Shown here piece after piece: positions 45,451 to 56,506 of a stretch of DNA of 64,000 nucleotides. This DNA comes from Scytalidium lignicola (taxonomy: Eukaryota; Ascomycota; Leotiomycetes): assembly GCA_002812745.2 (NCBI GenBank), contig NCSJ02000064.1, forward strand, positions 1-64,000, read 5' to 3'. The position numbers were made by a program, and so were the translations under genes. The notes beneath the pieces were generated by a model. It was not told the origin of the DNA. It did no database searches and saw only the letters and a list, made by a program, of their open reading frames with translations. Positions within the stretch are counted from its first letter, which is position 1, and every line of letters starts with the position of its first letter.

Positions 45451-45687
45451 TAGTGCGTAGAGTGGGAGTTCTTGGTTTTCCTCTTTTTTGGGGATCATGG
45501 GCTTGGGTTGAGTAAGAATAGACTTGGAGCTTGTGTTTCCCGTGTAAGATAATACTATATATAAGATGAGCCACGGCTCATGAAATCATAAGTTGGTTCT
45601 TAGGAAACGCCTTGTACCAGTTGAGAACACAACAGTCATAGTCAGTCATAACTAAGAACCTAATACTACTGTACATCTGTCAACATG

Positions 45688-46221
45688 CTAGATATTTAAC
45701 CACTTAAGTGATCTCGGTGGAGGATATCCTCCCATAGGACCACGGCCCCTCCGGGATAGACCACCTCCCAACCTCGGGAGAGCAGCACTTAGGGTATTGT
45801 TGCCTCCAACAGTGGAATAGGAACCATAACCAGCACCACGAAGAGCGGCCCTATTGTCACGCCAATAGTAAGCCTAGCTGTATGCACAATATCTATTGCG
45901 GGCCTACCTGCTAAAGGCTAGACCGTTTATTGCGGCCTGTTTCCGATCGAAGTTATCGCAGTCAGGATCGTCACAACCACAAGCATACATGAGATCTGGA
46001 ACAGCATTCAGGAGTACATCCTCGTTGATGGCGCACCTGGAGCATAAGTCTCGCCCGGTGATCGTGGAAGTACTGTATGCGTATGGATCATAATATCCGT
46101 ATTGCCCGAACTGATTTGCATAGCCGTAATTGTTATACGCATTGCTACCGTACTGAGGATAACCACCAAGAAGATTGGCGAAAGCTGCTGCTCGACTTCC
46201 ATACGGATAAGTGTATGCCAT
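45688..46221 (-). CDS. Small Tyr/Gly/Asn-rich protein with Cys cluster, unknown
   Basis: Exons 46221-45908 and 45850-45688 (minus) give 158 residues. The first 60 residues are rich in Tyr, Asn and Gly (YPQYGSNAYNNYGY, QYGYYDPYAY). A compact segment with six cysteines follows: DLCSRC, then YACGCDDPDCDNFDRKQAA. The tail is Gly/Arg/Pro-rich (RLGGGLSRRGRGPMGGY). There is no signal peptide or membrane segment. The Cys pattern (CxxC ... CxCxxxxC) could bind a metal. I do not recognise the family. A further upstream exon is possible because another frame starts MADPFASPSQDQ at 46333. It is convergent with LPD1 (237 bp between stops). Confidence 0.65.
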
Positions 46222-47600
46222 ATTGTTTGGAGCTAGCAATGTTTTTTTGTAGTCTTTTTATGAATGATATTGGTGAGACGGACCGTTTGAAAAGAAATTG
46301 ATCTTGTGAAGGGGATGCGAAAGGGTCTGCCATCGTATTAAAGATTGCTTAGAATGAGCTGGTCATTCTGCAAATCTCATATTGGGCATTAAGATACCAT
46401 CGCTCAATTCCCGTGTAACTTTTGTCGTCATGGTGATACGTTGTTGCTCGTATAACGCTGTCCGGAATGACATTCTGGAAAGGTTGTAGATGGGATTATG
46501 TTCCCCCTTTTGGCTCTGGGGCGACGAACTTCTTTGGATGATTTATTTCGATCCAATGGAAAGGAAACTGTGTTGGAGGAAGGCTACACCAGCAGTTGCA
46601 AGGCTTTCAGATAGCCCATGGACGAGCAGGGACTCGTCAAGGAGGCTAACTTGTTACCTTTGCCCATGGCCAAGTGGGAGAGTCTTCGTTTTCTGGCTGG
46701 ATATGGGCAAGTAATCTACTGCAGGAATCCGCCAGGCTCTTGCACGAGATGGAGATTCACAAAAGCCCTACTAACAAGGCATCAACCTCGCACACCGCTA
46801 GATACAAGTATTTGCTTTGCAAATCTGCTCATGCCCGAGTGTCCTGATAGCCTTTAGCAGAGGTGTCATCCAAGAAACCACGCAAGAAATCATGAGAGTT
46901 TTGTCAACAAGCATGATGCAGACCAATGAGGATGAAGTGATGTAACAAGGGATATTTTGTTTGCACTCGAGATGGAGGGAGTTCAAGACTTGACTCAAGA
47001 AATTATTAACTTATACATTATCTCGCCTGCTTACTCACTGAAATGAGGCCGGCTCTGCCTTCAGAAAGAGGGATCAAAATGGCGATGGAAGTAACGGAAT
47101 CAAATCATCAACCCATCTCCTCTACGTCCTTCGTACTTCATACTTCCGTGCTCTCTAAGCTGTTTCGGGGAGAAAAGAAAACAATTACTGTAGAATCAAT
47201 CCTCGCCGGGATTTGACGCCAGTCTACGGTACGTAAGGTACGTAAGTTCTGTACTGTACTGTACTAGAAAGGCGGATCGATCCCCCGTCCGCGGCGTCCG
47301 CATGGGCCAAGGCACTGGACAGGGCAAGCCCACACAGCCCCACGGGATCAGGTACAGTACAGCACAAGCATCACGCCCCGTTACAGTAAGCGTGGTTGTA
47401 CTCGACCATCTCGTTATACAAGCTCTTCCCCCCCTCCTCTTCCTCCTCGTTGTTCACAATACACCCTCCGACCTTCTCTCTTCCGGCTTCTTGTTTGCAC
47501 CTGGATTGATTGATTCGAAGCACAACAGCATTGCACGTCAGCTTCTGCTCTATCCTGTATTGCCCTGGCTCACGGCCAGCCTCTCTTTCGCCCGCCCCCA
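46222..47600. other. Intergenic region, divergent promoters
   Basis: About 1.4 kb between the Tyr-rich protein gene (minus) and the desaturase (plus). Short open frames at 46490-46860 show no family features. A cluster of short direct repeats lies at 47228-47266: GGTACGTAA twice, then TGTAC three times. A CT-rich tract at about 47418-47452 may be part of the desaturase promoter or leader. No RNA gene is recognised. Confidence 0.45.
47228..47266. repeat. Short tandem repeats (GGTACGTAA)2 and (TGTAC)3
   Basis: Two adjacent 9-bp units are followed closely by three 5-bp units, about 340 bp upstream of the desaturase start. It may be a microsatellite or a regulatory cluster. Confidence 0.6.
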
Positions 47601-49338
47601 ATGGCTCCTTCCAATGCGGACCTCCCACTTCTCTCCCGGAGACAGGTTGAAGGTCTGATAGCTGAAGGGAGGACTATCACAATCGTCAATCAGAATGTGC
47701 TCAAGGTGGACCTCTTCCTCAAATACCACCCGGGTGGGCAGAAAGCGGTACAGCATATGGTAGGCAAAGATGCGACTTCTGAAATTACTGCGTATGATCA
47801 TGCCGCTGCACACTACTCAAGGTCTGCCTGTTGATCATTTCGATAGACTGCATTCCAGCGAGGCGCAAGAGCTAATGGGGAAGTACCGAATTGGCCGGAT
47901 AGAGGGTCGCTGGAGGAACTTTGTGCCTCCCATTCAGGGCGGCAAGTTTCGACCCTACGTCCTCGACTCCGAGCTGGACACGGAGAAAGAAGACACACCC
48001 AAATCACATCAATCAAGCCCTGCCGCATCACGGCCGCCATCGCCAGTGTTTGATTCAGAAGATCCTACGGTCCGACAACGTCGAAATCACACGACTGCTG
48101 CTTTACACTCCTCTTCAGCATCTACAGTCTCGTCCGTCACGGATGCGGAGCCCCATGGTCTCTCTCATCTCGACGTGATAACGAAGCAGGAGATTGATCT
48201 AGACCTTGCAAAATATCCCCCGTTGGATCCAGATACCCAAGAGGCGATTGTTGCCAAGTATCTCCTCCTTGACCGGCGATTACGGGCTGAGCGCCTGTAT
48301 GATTGTAATTACTGGTCGTATGGTATCGAGTGCATTCGGTATTCATTTCTCTTTTGCATGTTTCTCCTCTTCTTGAAGCTGAGATGGTATACTCTAAGCG
48401 GACTGTTTCTTGGCTGTCTCTGGCACCAGCTGGTATTCACAGTCCATGATGCAGGTCACATGGGGATCACCCATAACTTTCAAGTCGATTCTGTCATTGG
48501 TATCCTCATTGCAGACTTTATCGGAGGACTCTCCGTTGGATGGTGGAAGCATAACCACAATGTCCACCACATTGTAACGAATTCTCCGGAGCATGACCCA
48601 GACATTGAGCATCTCCCTTTCTTCGCTGTTTCACATAGATTTTTGGGCTCCTTATGGTCATCATATTACGAACGAGTCATGCCTTTTGATCGGTTGGCGC
48701 AGATGATTCTGCCATATCAAGCATACCTATACTATCCTATTCTTACGTTTGGGCGGTTCAACTTGTATGTCCTCTCCTGGGACTTTCTCATCTCAGGTCG
48801 AGGTCCTAGGCAAGGCCGCGCTTGGTGGCATCGTTGGTTAGAAATTACCGGTCAGGTTTTCTTTTGGTACTGGTTTGGCTATGTAGTGCTCTACAAGACG
48901 ATTCCAACCTGGGGCGCACGCTTCTCATTCCTCATGGTGAGCCACATGATTACGATGCCTTTGCATGTTCAAATCACGCTCTCGCATTTTGCCATGAGCA
49001 CATCGGAGCTAGGCCCACATGAATCGTTCCCCCAGAAAATGCTCCGGACAACGATGGACGTTGACTGCCCCCAGTGGCTTGATTTCTTCCATGGTGGTCT
49101 TCAGTTCCAAGCAATCCACCACCTCTTCCCTCGCATGCCAAGACATAACCTCCGGCGGGCTCAGAAACTCGTGCAGGAGTTCTGCTCTGAGGTTGGCATT
49201 CCATATGCACTTTACGGATTTGTGAACGGGAACCAGGAAGTTATTAGTAGGCTCGGAGAAGTAGGACGGCAGGCAACAATTCTAGCAAAGTGCCAGAAGG
49301 TTGTGGCAGAGAGGGGAGACCTCTTACATGACCACTGA
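47601..49338 (+). CDS. Sphingolipid delta-8 desaturase (cytochrome b5 fusion)
   Basis: Exons 47601-47791 and 47847-49338, joined over a 55-bp intron (SEITA|LHSSEAQELM), give 560 residues. The N-terminal cytochrome b5 domain has the haem motif YHPGG at about 42-46. A Ser/Pro-rich linker (about 130-175) follows. The membrane desaturase has three His boxes: HDAGH at about 264, HNVHH at about 301, and the front-end-type QAIHH at about 485 in which Gln replaces the first His. Hydrophobic segments lie at FLFCMFLLFLKL and nearby. This architecture is that of fungal delta-8 sphingolipid desaturases, which act in the ER on the long-chain base of glucosylceramide after delta-4 desaturation. A fatty-acid front-end desaturase is the alternative, less likely for a fungus of this kind. 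No lesions seen. Confidence 0.88.
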
Positions 49339-50072
49339 GAGAGCATTTCCCTGTCTTTTACACGTGAGGCGTTTGGGGGGAGTGGGGAGGAGGGGGAGGA
49401 ATGAGATTTAGCTAATGCTTCTTGAGGACTAGAGGTGCCGTGAATATTGAGACATGACTTGAAAATAAAAACTAAACTTGACATGACTAATTCAAACAAA
49501 TGTTTATTGCATGGAAATCACGAATATCAGGTTAATATTTGGAAAGCTAGACAGATTGTGAACCACTTAAGAGTGCATTTATATGTGTATAATACGACGG
49601 TGGTAGAGAGAGACGAGGCTACGAAAGGTTCGGAGAGGCGTTCACGGGCGTTCAAGCCACTGTGGAATGCTGAAGCGAGACTGGTGGAGAGGGCCACCAG
49701 AGCCTATCGTTTCACAGCCGCGGCGGGCTTTTGGTGACGTTGAATGACCCGCAAGGCACAAACTCTCATCATCAAACGATAATATTTGGGAATGCTTCCT
49801 TTTCTGAACCACACTTCGTATATTCTATCTCCCTGTTGTTGGAATTTTCCCTTTTATCAGCAAAACTGAATTATTACCGCGTCGTTTCACTGCTGTCTTT
49901 CCGCATTTGCTTAACCCCAGAACCTACCGTATCTACTGCCTACTTTGCTCTCGTTTGCCTGCCCCCAACCCAACGTACTTGAAATATTCGTGTTTTAATC
50001 ATTTCAAGACATTCGGAACTTCGATACTTCTAGTCATATAATATGTCCCAGAAGGAGAGATAAAGTAGCAAT
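49339..50072. other. Intergenic region desaturase to VAC14
   Basis: About 730 bp, with open frames only of random type. It should hold the desaturase 3' end and the VAC14 promoter. Nothing specific recognised. Confidence 0.4.
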
Positions 50073-53000
50073 ATGGATCCGGGTATCCAACGCGCCTTGA
50101 ACGACAAGCTATATGATAAGAGGAAAGTCGGAGCCCTAGAGTAAGTGCTAAGTAAATCTCCGCCTAGTGATCAAGCTTGCTTACGCCATAGTTAGGCTCG
50201 AGAGGGCTATTAGAGAGCTCGTTGCAGACAAGGACTTCGCTAGGATCAAGAAGATCATTCAACAGCTCTGTAATGAGTATGCCTACGCCGTGCACCAGCC
50301 TCATGCCAGAAACGGCGGCCTTATTGGCCTGGCTGCGGCTGCCATTGCTTTAGGACCGGTACTCTGGCCTCCCATTTTGATAATTATAGTATTAACATGG
50401 TTGTAGGAACTCGCGAGATATCTGGACGAGATTGTGCCGCCTGTTCTTGCATGTTTCACGGACCAAGATGCTAGAGTGCGTTACTATGCTTGCGAAAGTA
50501 TGTACAACATTGCCAAAGTAGCGAAGGGTGAAGTATTGCCTTATTTTAATGATATATTTGATGCATTATGTAAAGTAAGGGACTCTATATGCTATTCTGG
50601 ACTCATTTTGTTAACCTTGCATAGCTTGGAGCGGACTCCGAACTATCGGTGAAGAATGGAGCTGAACTTCTTGACCGTTTAATTAAGGATATTGTATCCG
50701 AATCAGCTGCTACTTATGTCTCCATTCTCCAAGTTACAGATGATTCGGAAATGGATAAAGAGTCCCGAGATGGGTCGATAGAGTTACCAACCGCATTCTC
50801 CCTTGCACGGTTCATTCCTCTCCTAAAGGAAAGGATTCACGTCTTAAACCCATTTACGAGAACATTCCTGGTGGGCTGGATTACATTGTTAGACTCCATT
50901 CCTGATCTTGAACTAGTGTCATATCTACCAGAGTTCCTAGCAGGCTTGTTCAAGTTCCTTAGCGATACAAATAGAGACGTCCAAGTAACCACTCGGGATG
51001 CTCTAGAAAGGTTTCTCAATGAGATAAAACGAATAGCACGTGTTAAGAAGGGCATCGACGAGAGCCGAAAATCCCGCAGTGAAGGGAAACGAAAACGGGT
51101 TGATTCTGTGGATAGTGATAGCGTCGAGATCGGCCCTGACGATAACGAGTCCGGTGTGGGGGAAGATGTCAGTGATGATGACTGGATACCAGGACAGGAC
51201 GTCGAGATCCACTATAAAGAGATTCTCGGAATATTGACAGCTAACTTAGACTCTTCAGGTATTATAAACTTCTGAGATATATTATACCCTTGCTGATTTC
51301 GATAGAGGAGGAAAGTCTGCTGGAATCCTTGCGATGGATTCTTGAGTTTCTTGATATATGTCCCGAAGAAGTTCTCCCATTCACCCCCACAATTTTGGAA
51401 CATCTCCTTCCGGCGATGGCGAGTGGTGTACAAACTATTAGGGACGCAGCTGCAGGAGTAAACACAGCTTTAATGGATTATGTCGTGTCTTTATCTGATG
51501 ATCCCTCTCCCTCAGAACTGCCTTCCACGGCACCATCAAGACTTGTTGCATCTACAGTAAAGGATAATGGCAGCGATAGGAGAGATTCCTCTGAGAGGGC
51601 TCGTGGATCTATTTCCGGGTCATCACGCGAACTAGACAAACGTGAACAGGGAGCGCAGACGCCTCCACCACATCAGGAAAAGCCTACGGTACCAAGTCCG
51701 TCTCAACCACAGGTTGACCTAGATTATGCTGCAGCCGTGAGCTCCCTGACTTTACTGTTCTTGAACGATCAGGAAGCGACAAGAGTTGCGGCGTTGACGT
51801 GGCTCCTCATGTTACATAGAAAAGCACCTCGGAAGGTCCTGGCCTTTGACGGTACTTTCCCAGTATTGCTCAAAACGCTTTCAGACCCTGCGGAAGCGGT
51901 TGTAACTCGTGATTTACAGCTTCTCTCCCAGATATCTAGGAATAGCGAGGATGATTACTTTACATCATTTATGGTGAGCCTGCTTCAGCTCTTCTCGACT
52001 GACCGCAAGCTCCTGGAGACGAGGGGCAACTTGATTATCCGGCAGCTTTGCTTTAATCTTAGTGCGGAGCGCATCTATCGTACGCTTGCAGATTGCATAG
52101 AAAAGGAGGAAGACGTCGAATTTGCTAGCATAATGGTTCAAAATCTGAATAACAACCTTATTACAGCTCCTGAATTAGCAGAGCTCCGTAAAAGGCTGCG
52201 GAACCTAGAGACTAGGGTTGGTATCATATATATCGGGTAGTCAGCTCTCAACTAATATTTTACAGGACGGTCAGGCTTTCTTTGTCGCCTTATTTAGGTC
52301 ATGGTGCTACAATGCTGTAGCTACCTTTTCGTTATGCCTTCTGGCTCAGGCATATGAGCAAGCATATAATCTCCTTCAAATTTTGTATGTCTACCTCTCC
52401 ATTTAAGCCTAAATTGAACTAATTAAGGTAGCGCCGAACTCGAAATGACCGTCAATATGCTGATACAGATTGACAAGCTTGTGCAATTACTCGAGTCACC
52501 TGTCTTCACATGTAAGATATGAACCTCATTTCCTTTTGGTCATCGCTAACTACAATAGATCTCCGGCTCCAGCTCCTTGAGCCTGAAAAACACCCTCACC
52601 TATACAAGTGCCTTTATGGCCTGCTTATGTTACTTCCGCAATCATCTGCATTTGGAGCGTTGAAGAACCGACTCCAAAGTGTCAGCGCAATTGGCTACTT
52701 ACATATTGCACCTCGACCGTAAGTATATTCCTTTCAGGATGAGGAAGATATATACAATACCCGCTTGGAAATAGGTTGATCTTAGGAGATAGTAGACATC
52801 ACTGACGAGTACTTAGTCCGCCACCAAGCGCAGGGTCATCAACTTTTGATAGGTCAAGTCGATTGAAAGGAAGAGATGAAGGTGGCATTAGGTGGAATGA
52901 ACTGCTCGAAAAGTTCAGAAGCGTCCAAGAAAAGGCTCGTGGGGCACGGCGACCAGGCGCAAGCCTTGATGATGGATTTGGACTTGGTGATATGCGTGTA

Positions 53001-53177
53001 GGTGACGGCTTGGACAACCGATCATATATGACACAGATGCCAGGTCCCGCTGCAGTTTCCGCAAAAGATCCTGCTTCCACACCGCCGCCAGGATCCCAGC
53101 CGCCGGTACACAAGTCGAGATCGGGTTTGTCAAAGTTCGGACGGCTAGGTGGTGCAGTGAACCGGCCAAAGCGATAG
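50073..53177 (+). CDS. VAC14: VAC14, scaffold of the PI(3,5)P2 kinase complex
   Basis: Nine exons (50073-50140, 50196-50358, 50407-50574, 50625-51258, 51306-52216, 52266-52384, 52432-52511, 52559-52718 and 52817-53177) give 887 residues. Seven of the eight introns are 47-55 bp. The N-terminus [20 protein letters not shown] and the HEAT repeat [21 protein letters not shown] are diagnostic. More HEAT repeats follow, with an acidic linker around residue 300 and a Ser/Pro-rich linker at about 430-500. The Vac14 C-terminal Fig4-binding part is seen in [20 protein letters not shown] and [21 protein letters not shown]. The protein holds Fab1 and Fig4 together on the vacuole membrane, controlling PI(3,5)P2. 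Several introns contain stops that break the open frames, but all joins keep phase. The C-terminus is basic ([14 protein letters not shown]). Confidence 0.93.
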
Positions 53178-53260
53178 CCACGTGGTTTTAAGGGGTTTCC
53201 TGTACCGAGTACGACTAGGAAAATTAAATATAAACATATTAAGGTAGATAATACAAATTA

Positions 53261-54145
53261 CTATCTTCTTCTTCTTGGACTCTCCCTTTCAACAAGCCCT
53301 TCAAACATATTGTCCCTCTGTCTTGTCAGATGTCGTAGATCAACTCGTAAGCGTTCCAGCTCCAATCTAGCTAAATCCGTATCTTGTGGTAAGCCATGGT
53401 ATGACTTAAGTTGAGCTTCGAGATCTTTAACTTGAGCCATAGCTGTCTTGAATTTCTCCTCCTCTGCTAAAACATCCTCAACTGTGAACTTGACACGTGC
53501 AGTAGGTCCTTGTAGTGAAGCTTTACGGTCTCTAGCTTCCGGTATCTTGGCTGCAAGAACCTTTGTCTTGCGTTGTAGATCCATAGTCTGCTTGGCAAGG
53601 TCAGAGGGCGCCTGGTATGCATCGCTCTGCAAATCTTTGATTATGGCATTGATTTGTTCTAGCTCTTTGTTCAAAAAGTTTTCGAGGATGGCGACTCGAT
53701 CGCTGGCCTGTTCTAGGTCATACGACGCGACTTGGAGGCCCACGATACTATGTCCAAGACTTTCAGTATCTGGAAATGGCTGATTGAGAGCCACGCTTAG
53801 GTTTGCGAGAGCCTCTAGACTAGATCGGCCCTCCTTCGTCAAGTCTTCTTCGAGGGAGCTGAGCAACTCGGCATTGGGGCCCGAGCCTTGGCTATCTCGT
53901 AGTTCTTGCAGAGCCTTCGCTTCGACTCTTGCAAAGAGCTCGCACTCCTCGTCTGCTGTCTCATTTAACGCTGCGAGTGCGAGGAGTGCCTTCAAGGTAT
54001 CGCTGTTCCTCTCGAACGGCGGGGGCGTTTTGCCGCTGTATTTTGTGGAGAGCCAGTTGTCGATATAATTCCAATCCTTGGCAGCAGCAGCCTGCTGACG
54101 TGCTACCGACGGGGAGAAGAGAGCTGAAGGTGAAAAGTGAGCCAT
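53261..54145 (-). CDS. HAUS1: HAUS1-like augmin complex subunit
   Basis: Single exon of 294 residues with no intron. It is almost entirely helical/coiled coil. The N-terminal region WNYIDNWLSTKYSGKTPPPFERN, in which a short globular segment precedes LKALLALAALNETADEECEL, fits the HAUS1 N-terminus. The rest (LEQASDRVAILENFLNKEL, FKTAMAQVKDLEAQLKSYHG, LERLRVDLRHLTRQRDNMF) is heptad-like. Augmin recruits gamma-tubulin to existing microtubules; it exists in some filamentous fungi but not in budding yeast. A different coiled-coil mitotic protein is possible. The tail is a basic SPRRRR. It lies 83 bp from the VAC14 stop (convergent) and 281 bp from the DNAJC3 start (divergent). Confidence 0.7.
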   Translation of the reverse strand: MAHFSPSALFSPSVARQQAAAAKDWNYIDNWLSTKYSGKTPPPFERNSDTLKALLALAALNETADEECELFARVEAKALQELRDSQGSGPNAELLSSLEEDLTKEGRSSLEALANLSVALNQPFPDTESLGHSIVGLQVASYDLEQASDRVAILENFLNKELEQINAIIKDLQSDAYQAPSDLAKQTMDLQRKTKVLAAKIPEARDRKASLQGPTARVKFTVEDVLAEEEKFKTAMAQVKDLEAQLKSYHGLPQDTDLARLELERLRVDLRHLTRQRDNMFEGLVERESPRRRR

Positions 54146-54426
54146 TGATTCTTTGCTGTCGAGTCTCTAGGAGGATGTCGGGTACACGATTGCATTGCTT
54201 TGTGTCCCGTGCGGGATACGTCGCCGTCGCAAGGGGGCTGACACGCTAATCGCTGCGCTAATGCGCCCGTCGAGCCTGCCGCAAACCTTAAAGTTAGCTA
54301 CAAACCAGGGAAAAAGGCCACCTTACAAAGTAGCATGGCGGCTGTATATTTCCCCTCCACCTCCACCTCCCATTCCATTTTTTACGGACCATTTGTCTTC
54401 TCGACCTCTGCCACAAGGTCTTCAAG
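54146..54426. promoter_or_regulatory. Divergent promoter HAUS1-like / DNAJC3-like
   Basis: 281 bp between start codons. It contains a C/T-rich tract close to the DNAJC3 ATG. No specific motif could be assigned. Confidence 0.4.
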
Positions 54427-56033
54427 ATGTTTGTCAACGCAGCTGTTTTAGCGTTTGCCGCCACGCTTCTCTCTTCTCACTCGCTCGTTCTCGCCATCTC
54501 CTCCTCCGATATCCCCTCCGATACCCCGATCTCATCTCTTCTCGCTTCCGCCAATGCCCATCTTGCCAGAGGAGAGACCAACGATGCGTTAACATATTAT
54601 GATGTTGCGATCTCTCGAGATCCAGGGAATTATCTAACGTATTTCAAACGAGGCGCGACATACCTTTCTCTCGGTCGCGCTACTCTAGCGACGCAAGATT
54701 TCGATAAGGTGTTGTCAATTAGACCCGGGTTTGAAGGTGCGCTGCTTCAACGTGGGAAAATAAAGGCGAAGAGTGGAGAATGGGAAGCTGCAAAGAAGGA
54801 CTTGACGGCAGCCCACAGCAGTGAGGCAGAGCTGGCTGAGTTGCTTGAGGCGCAAGGAGCCACAACTTTAGCATTCCATGCAGAGGAGAAGGGGGATTGG
54901 GAAGAATGTATCACGCAAGCAGGCACCGCGATTATGGTCGCAAGTAAGATGTTGTCCCTACGTCAGACTCGAGCTCATTGTCGTTTTGAACGGGGCGAGG
55001 TTTTAGAAGGCTTAAGCGATTTGAAGCATGTCTTGCAAATGCAGCCCGGGCAAACATATCCCCATATACAAATATCCGCTATGCAATTTTATAGCCTGGG
55101 TGATTTAGAGCATGGCATGGAGCAAGTGCGAAAGTGTTTGCACTCCGACCCTGACTCAAAGACCTGCAAGAAGCTACATAGACAAGAGAAGAGGATTGAT
55201 AGGGAAATGGCCAAGGTCAACAAGTTCTTTGACAAGAAACAGTATGTGAGCGCTCTCAAGTTGCTAGTACCTTCCGGAGAAGATGTTGGTCTCGTGCAGG
55301 AGATAAAGGACGATGTCAAGCAGCTTCGTGACGAAGGGGCTATTCCTCCGCTAGCACCAAATGATCTTGTTACTCGAGTAGTTGAGATGGTCTGCGAAGC
55401 TTACCATGAGGTTAGTCAAGTCCTTCCATTCAGCTAAACTTGCCATGGCTAACAAATTAGGGCAAAAATTACAAGAAGGCAGGTCCATACTGCGAGGAGG
55501 CTCTCACACTGAATGAAAACTCGCTTTACGGTTTTCTGTCAAAAGCGCATTCACAAATGGAAGCAGAGAGTTACGACGCTTGTATTGCGACACTTAATAA
55601 AGCCAAGGAAAACCACCCTGCTGAACAACAAATAATCAACCAACTACTTCAAACTGCCCAAATAGAACTCAAGCGCAGCAAGACGAAAGATTACTACAAG
55701 GTACTCGGTGTTGCTCGCGACTCTGATGAATTGCAGGTTAAGGCAGCGTATCGTAAGATGGTTAAGATCCATCATCCAGACAAAGCGCACAAGCTGGGTA
55801 TCTCGAAAGAGGAGGCAGAGAAGAAAATGGCGGCAGTGAATGAGGCCTATGAAGTGCTAAGCGATCCAGAGCTTAAGGCAAGATATGATCGAGGAGATGA
55901 TCCAAATGATCACCAGCAGCAACAGCACCCATTCCAAGGGAACCCATTTGGTGGTGGTCATCCGTTCCAGCATTCTGGATTTGGCGGTCAGCAATTCAAC
56001 TTCAAATTCGGGGGAGGAGGAGGTTTCCCTTAA
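54427..56033 (+). CDS. DNAJC3: ER-lumenal DnaJ/TPR co-chaperone (P58IPK/DNAJC3 type)
   Basis: Exons 54427-55410 and 55461-56033 give 518 residues. A signal peptide is visible in the first about 23 residues (VNAAVLAFAATLLSSHSLVLA). Tandem TPR repeats run from about residue 38 to 380 (NAHLARGETNDALTYYDVAI; KVLSIRPGFEGALLQRGKIK). A C-terminal J domain begins DYYKVLGVARDSD at about 412 and has the HPD motif in HHPDK. The end is Gly/Phe-rich (NPFGGGHPF, GGGGGFP). In animals this protein binds misfolded proteins in the ER and passes them to BiP. No HDEL is present, so retention is by other means, as in known homologues. The 50-bp intron has a GCTAAC branch site. Confidence 0.92.
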
Positions 56034-56506
56034 TTTGTGTTTTTTTTTTGAGGGTTGGCGTTTATCTAGGGTTGGAGTTGAAGTTGACGAAGTCTCAACG
56101 ATTGGTATTAAGTCTCAGCACTTACAGTATTGTATGTACATATCTTGGAATATAGATGAATGTATTTCCTCCCAAGCCAAATTATCCGCTCTAGTCAAAT
56201 GTCGACAAAACGAACTTGTCTGCGCTGGAATAATACAGAGGTGGCAAGGCTCTCTCAGCCTCGAGTGTGCACGTGTAAGGCTGAGAGAATGCAGTGCCTA
56301 AGCCACACCCCACTCTGACCGTGATTGGTGCCCGTGTGGCTTGCTCGACAACACTCGTCACCAGAATCGGTGCTTTCATGAAAACACACCTTATTATCAC
56401 TATGCAGAACTGAATCTTCTGTATATATAAATCATTCCACGTGGTCCTCAAGATCGTAATGGTGATGCGATAACCTCGTGGCCTACGCCTTTTATATTGT
56501 TGTAAT
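56034..56506. other. Intergenic region DNAJC3 to LDB17
   Basis: 473 bp; a T9-10 run lies just after the DNAJC3 stop (about 56040). An inverted pair of GGCTGAGAG/CTCTCAGCC sites lies at about 56250-56287. No gene. Confidence 0.4.

Noticed and set aside
46490..46998. Overlapping 66-79 codon frames between the Tyr-rich gene and the desaturase
   Set aside because: They have no recognisable features and occur on both strands, as expected for non-coding DNA.
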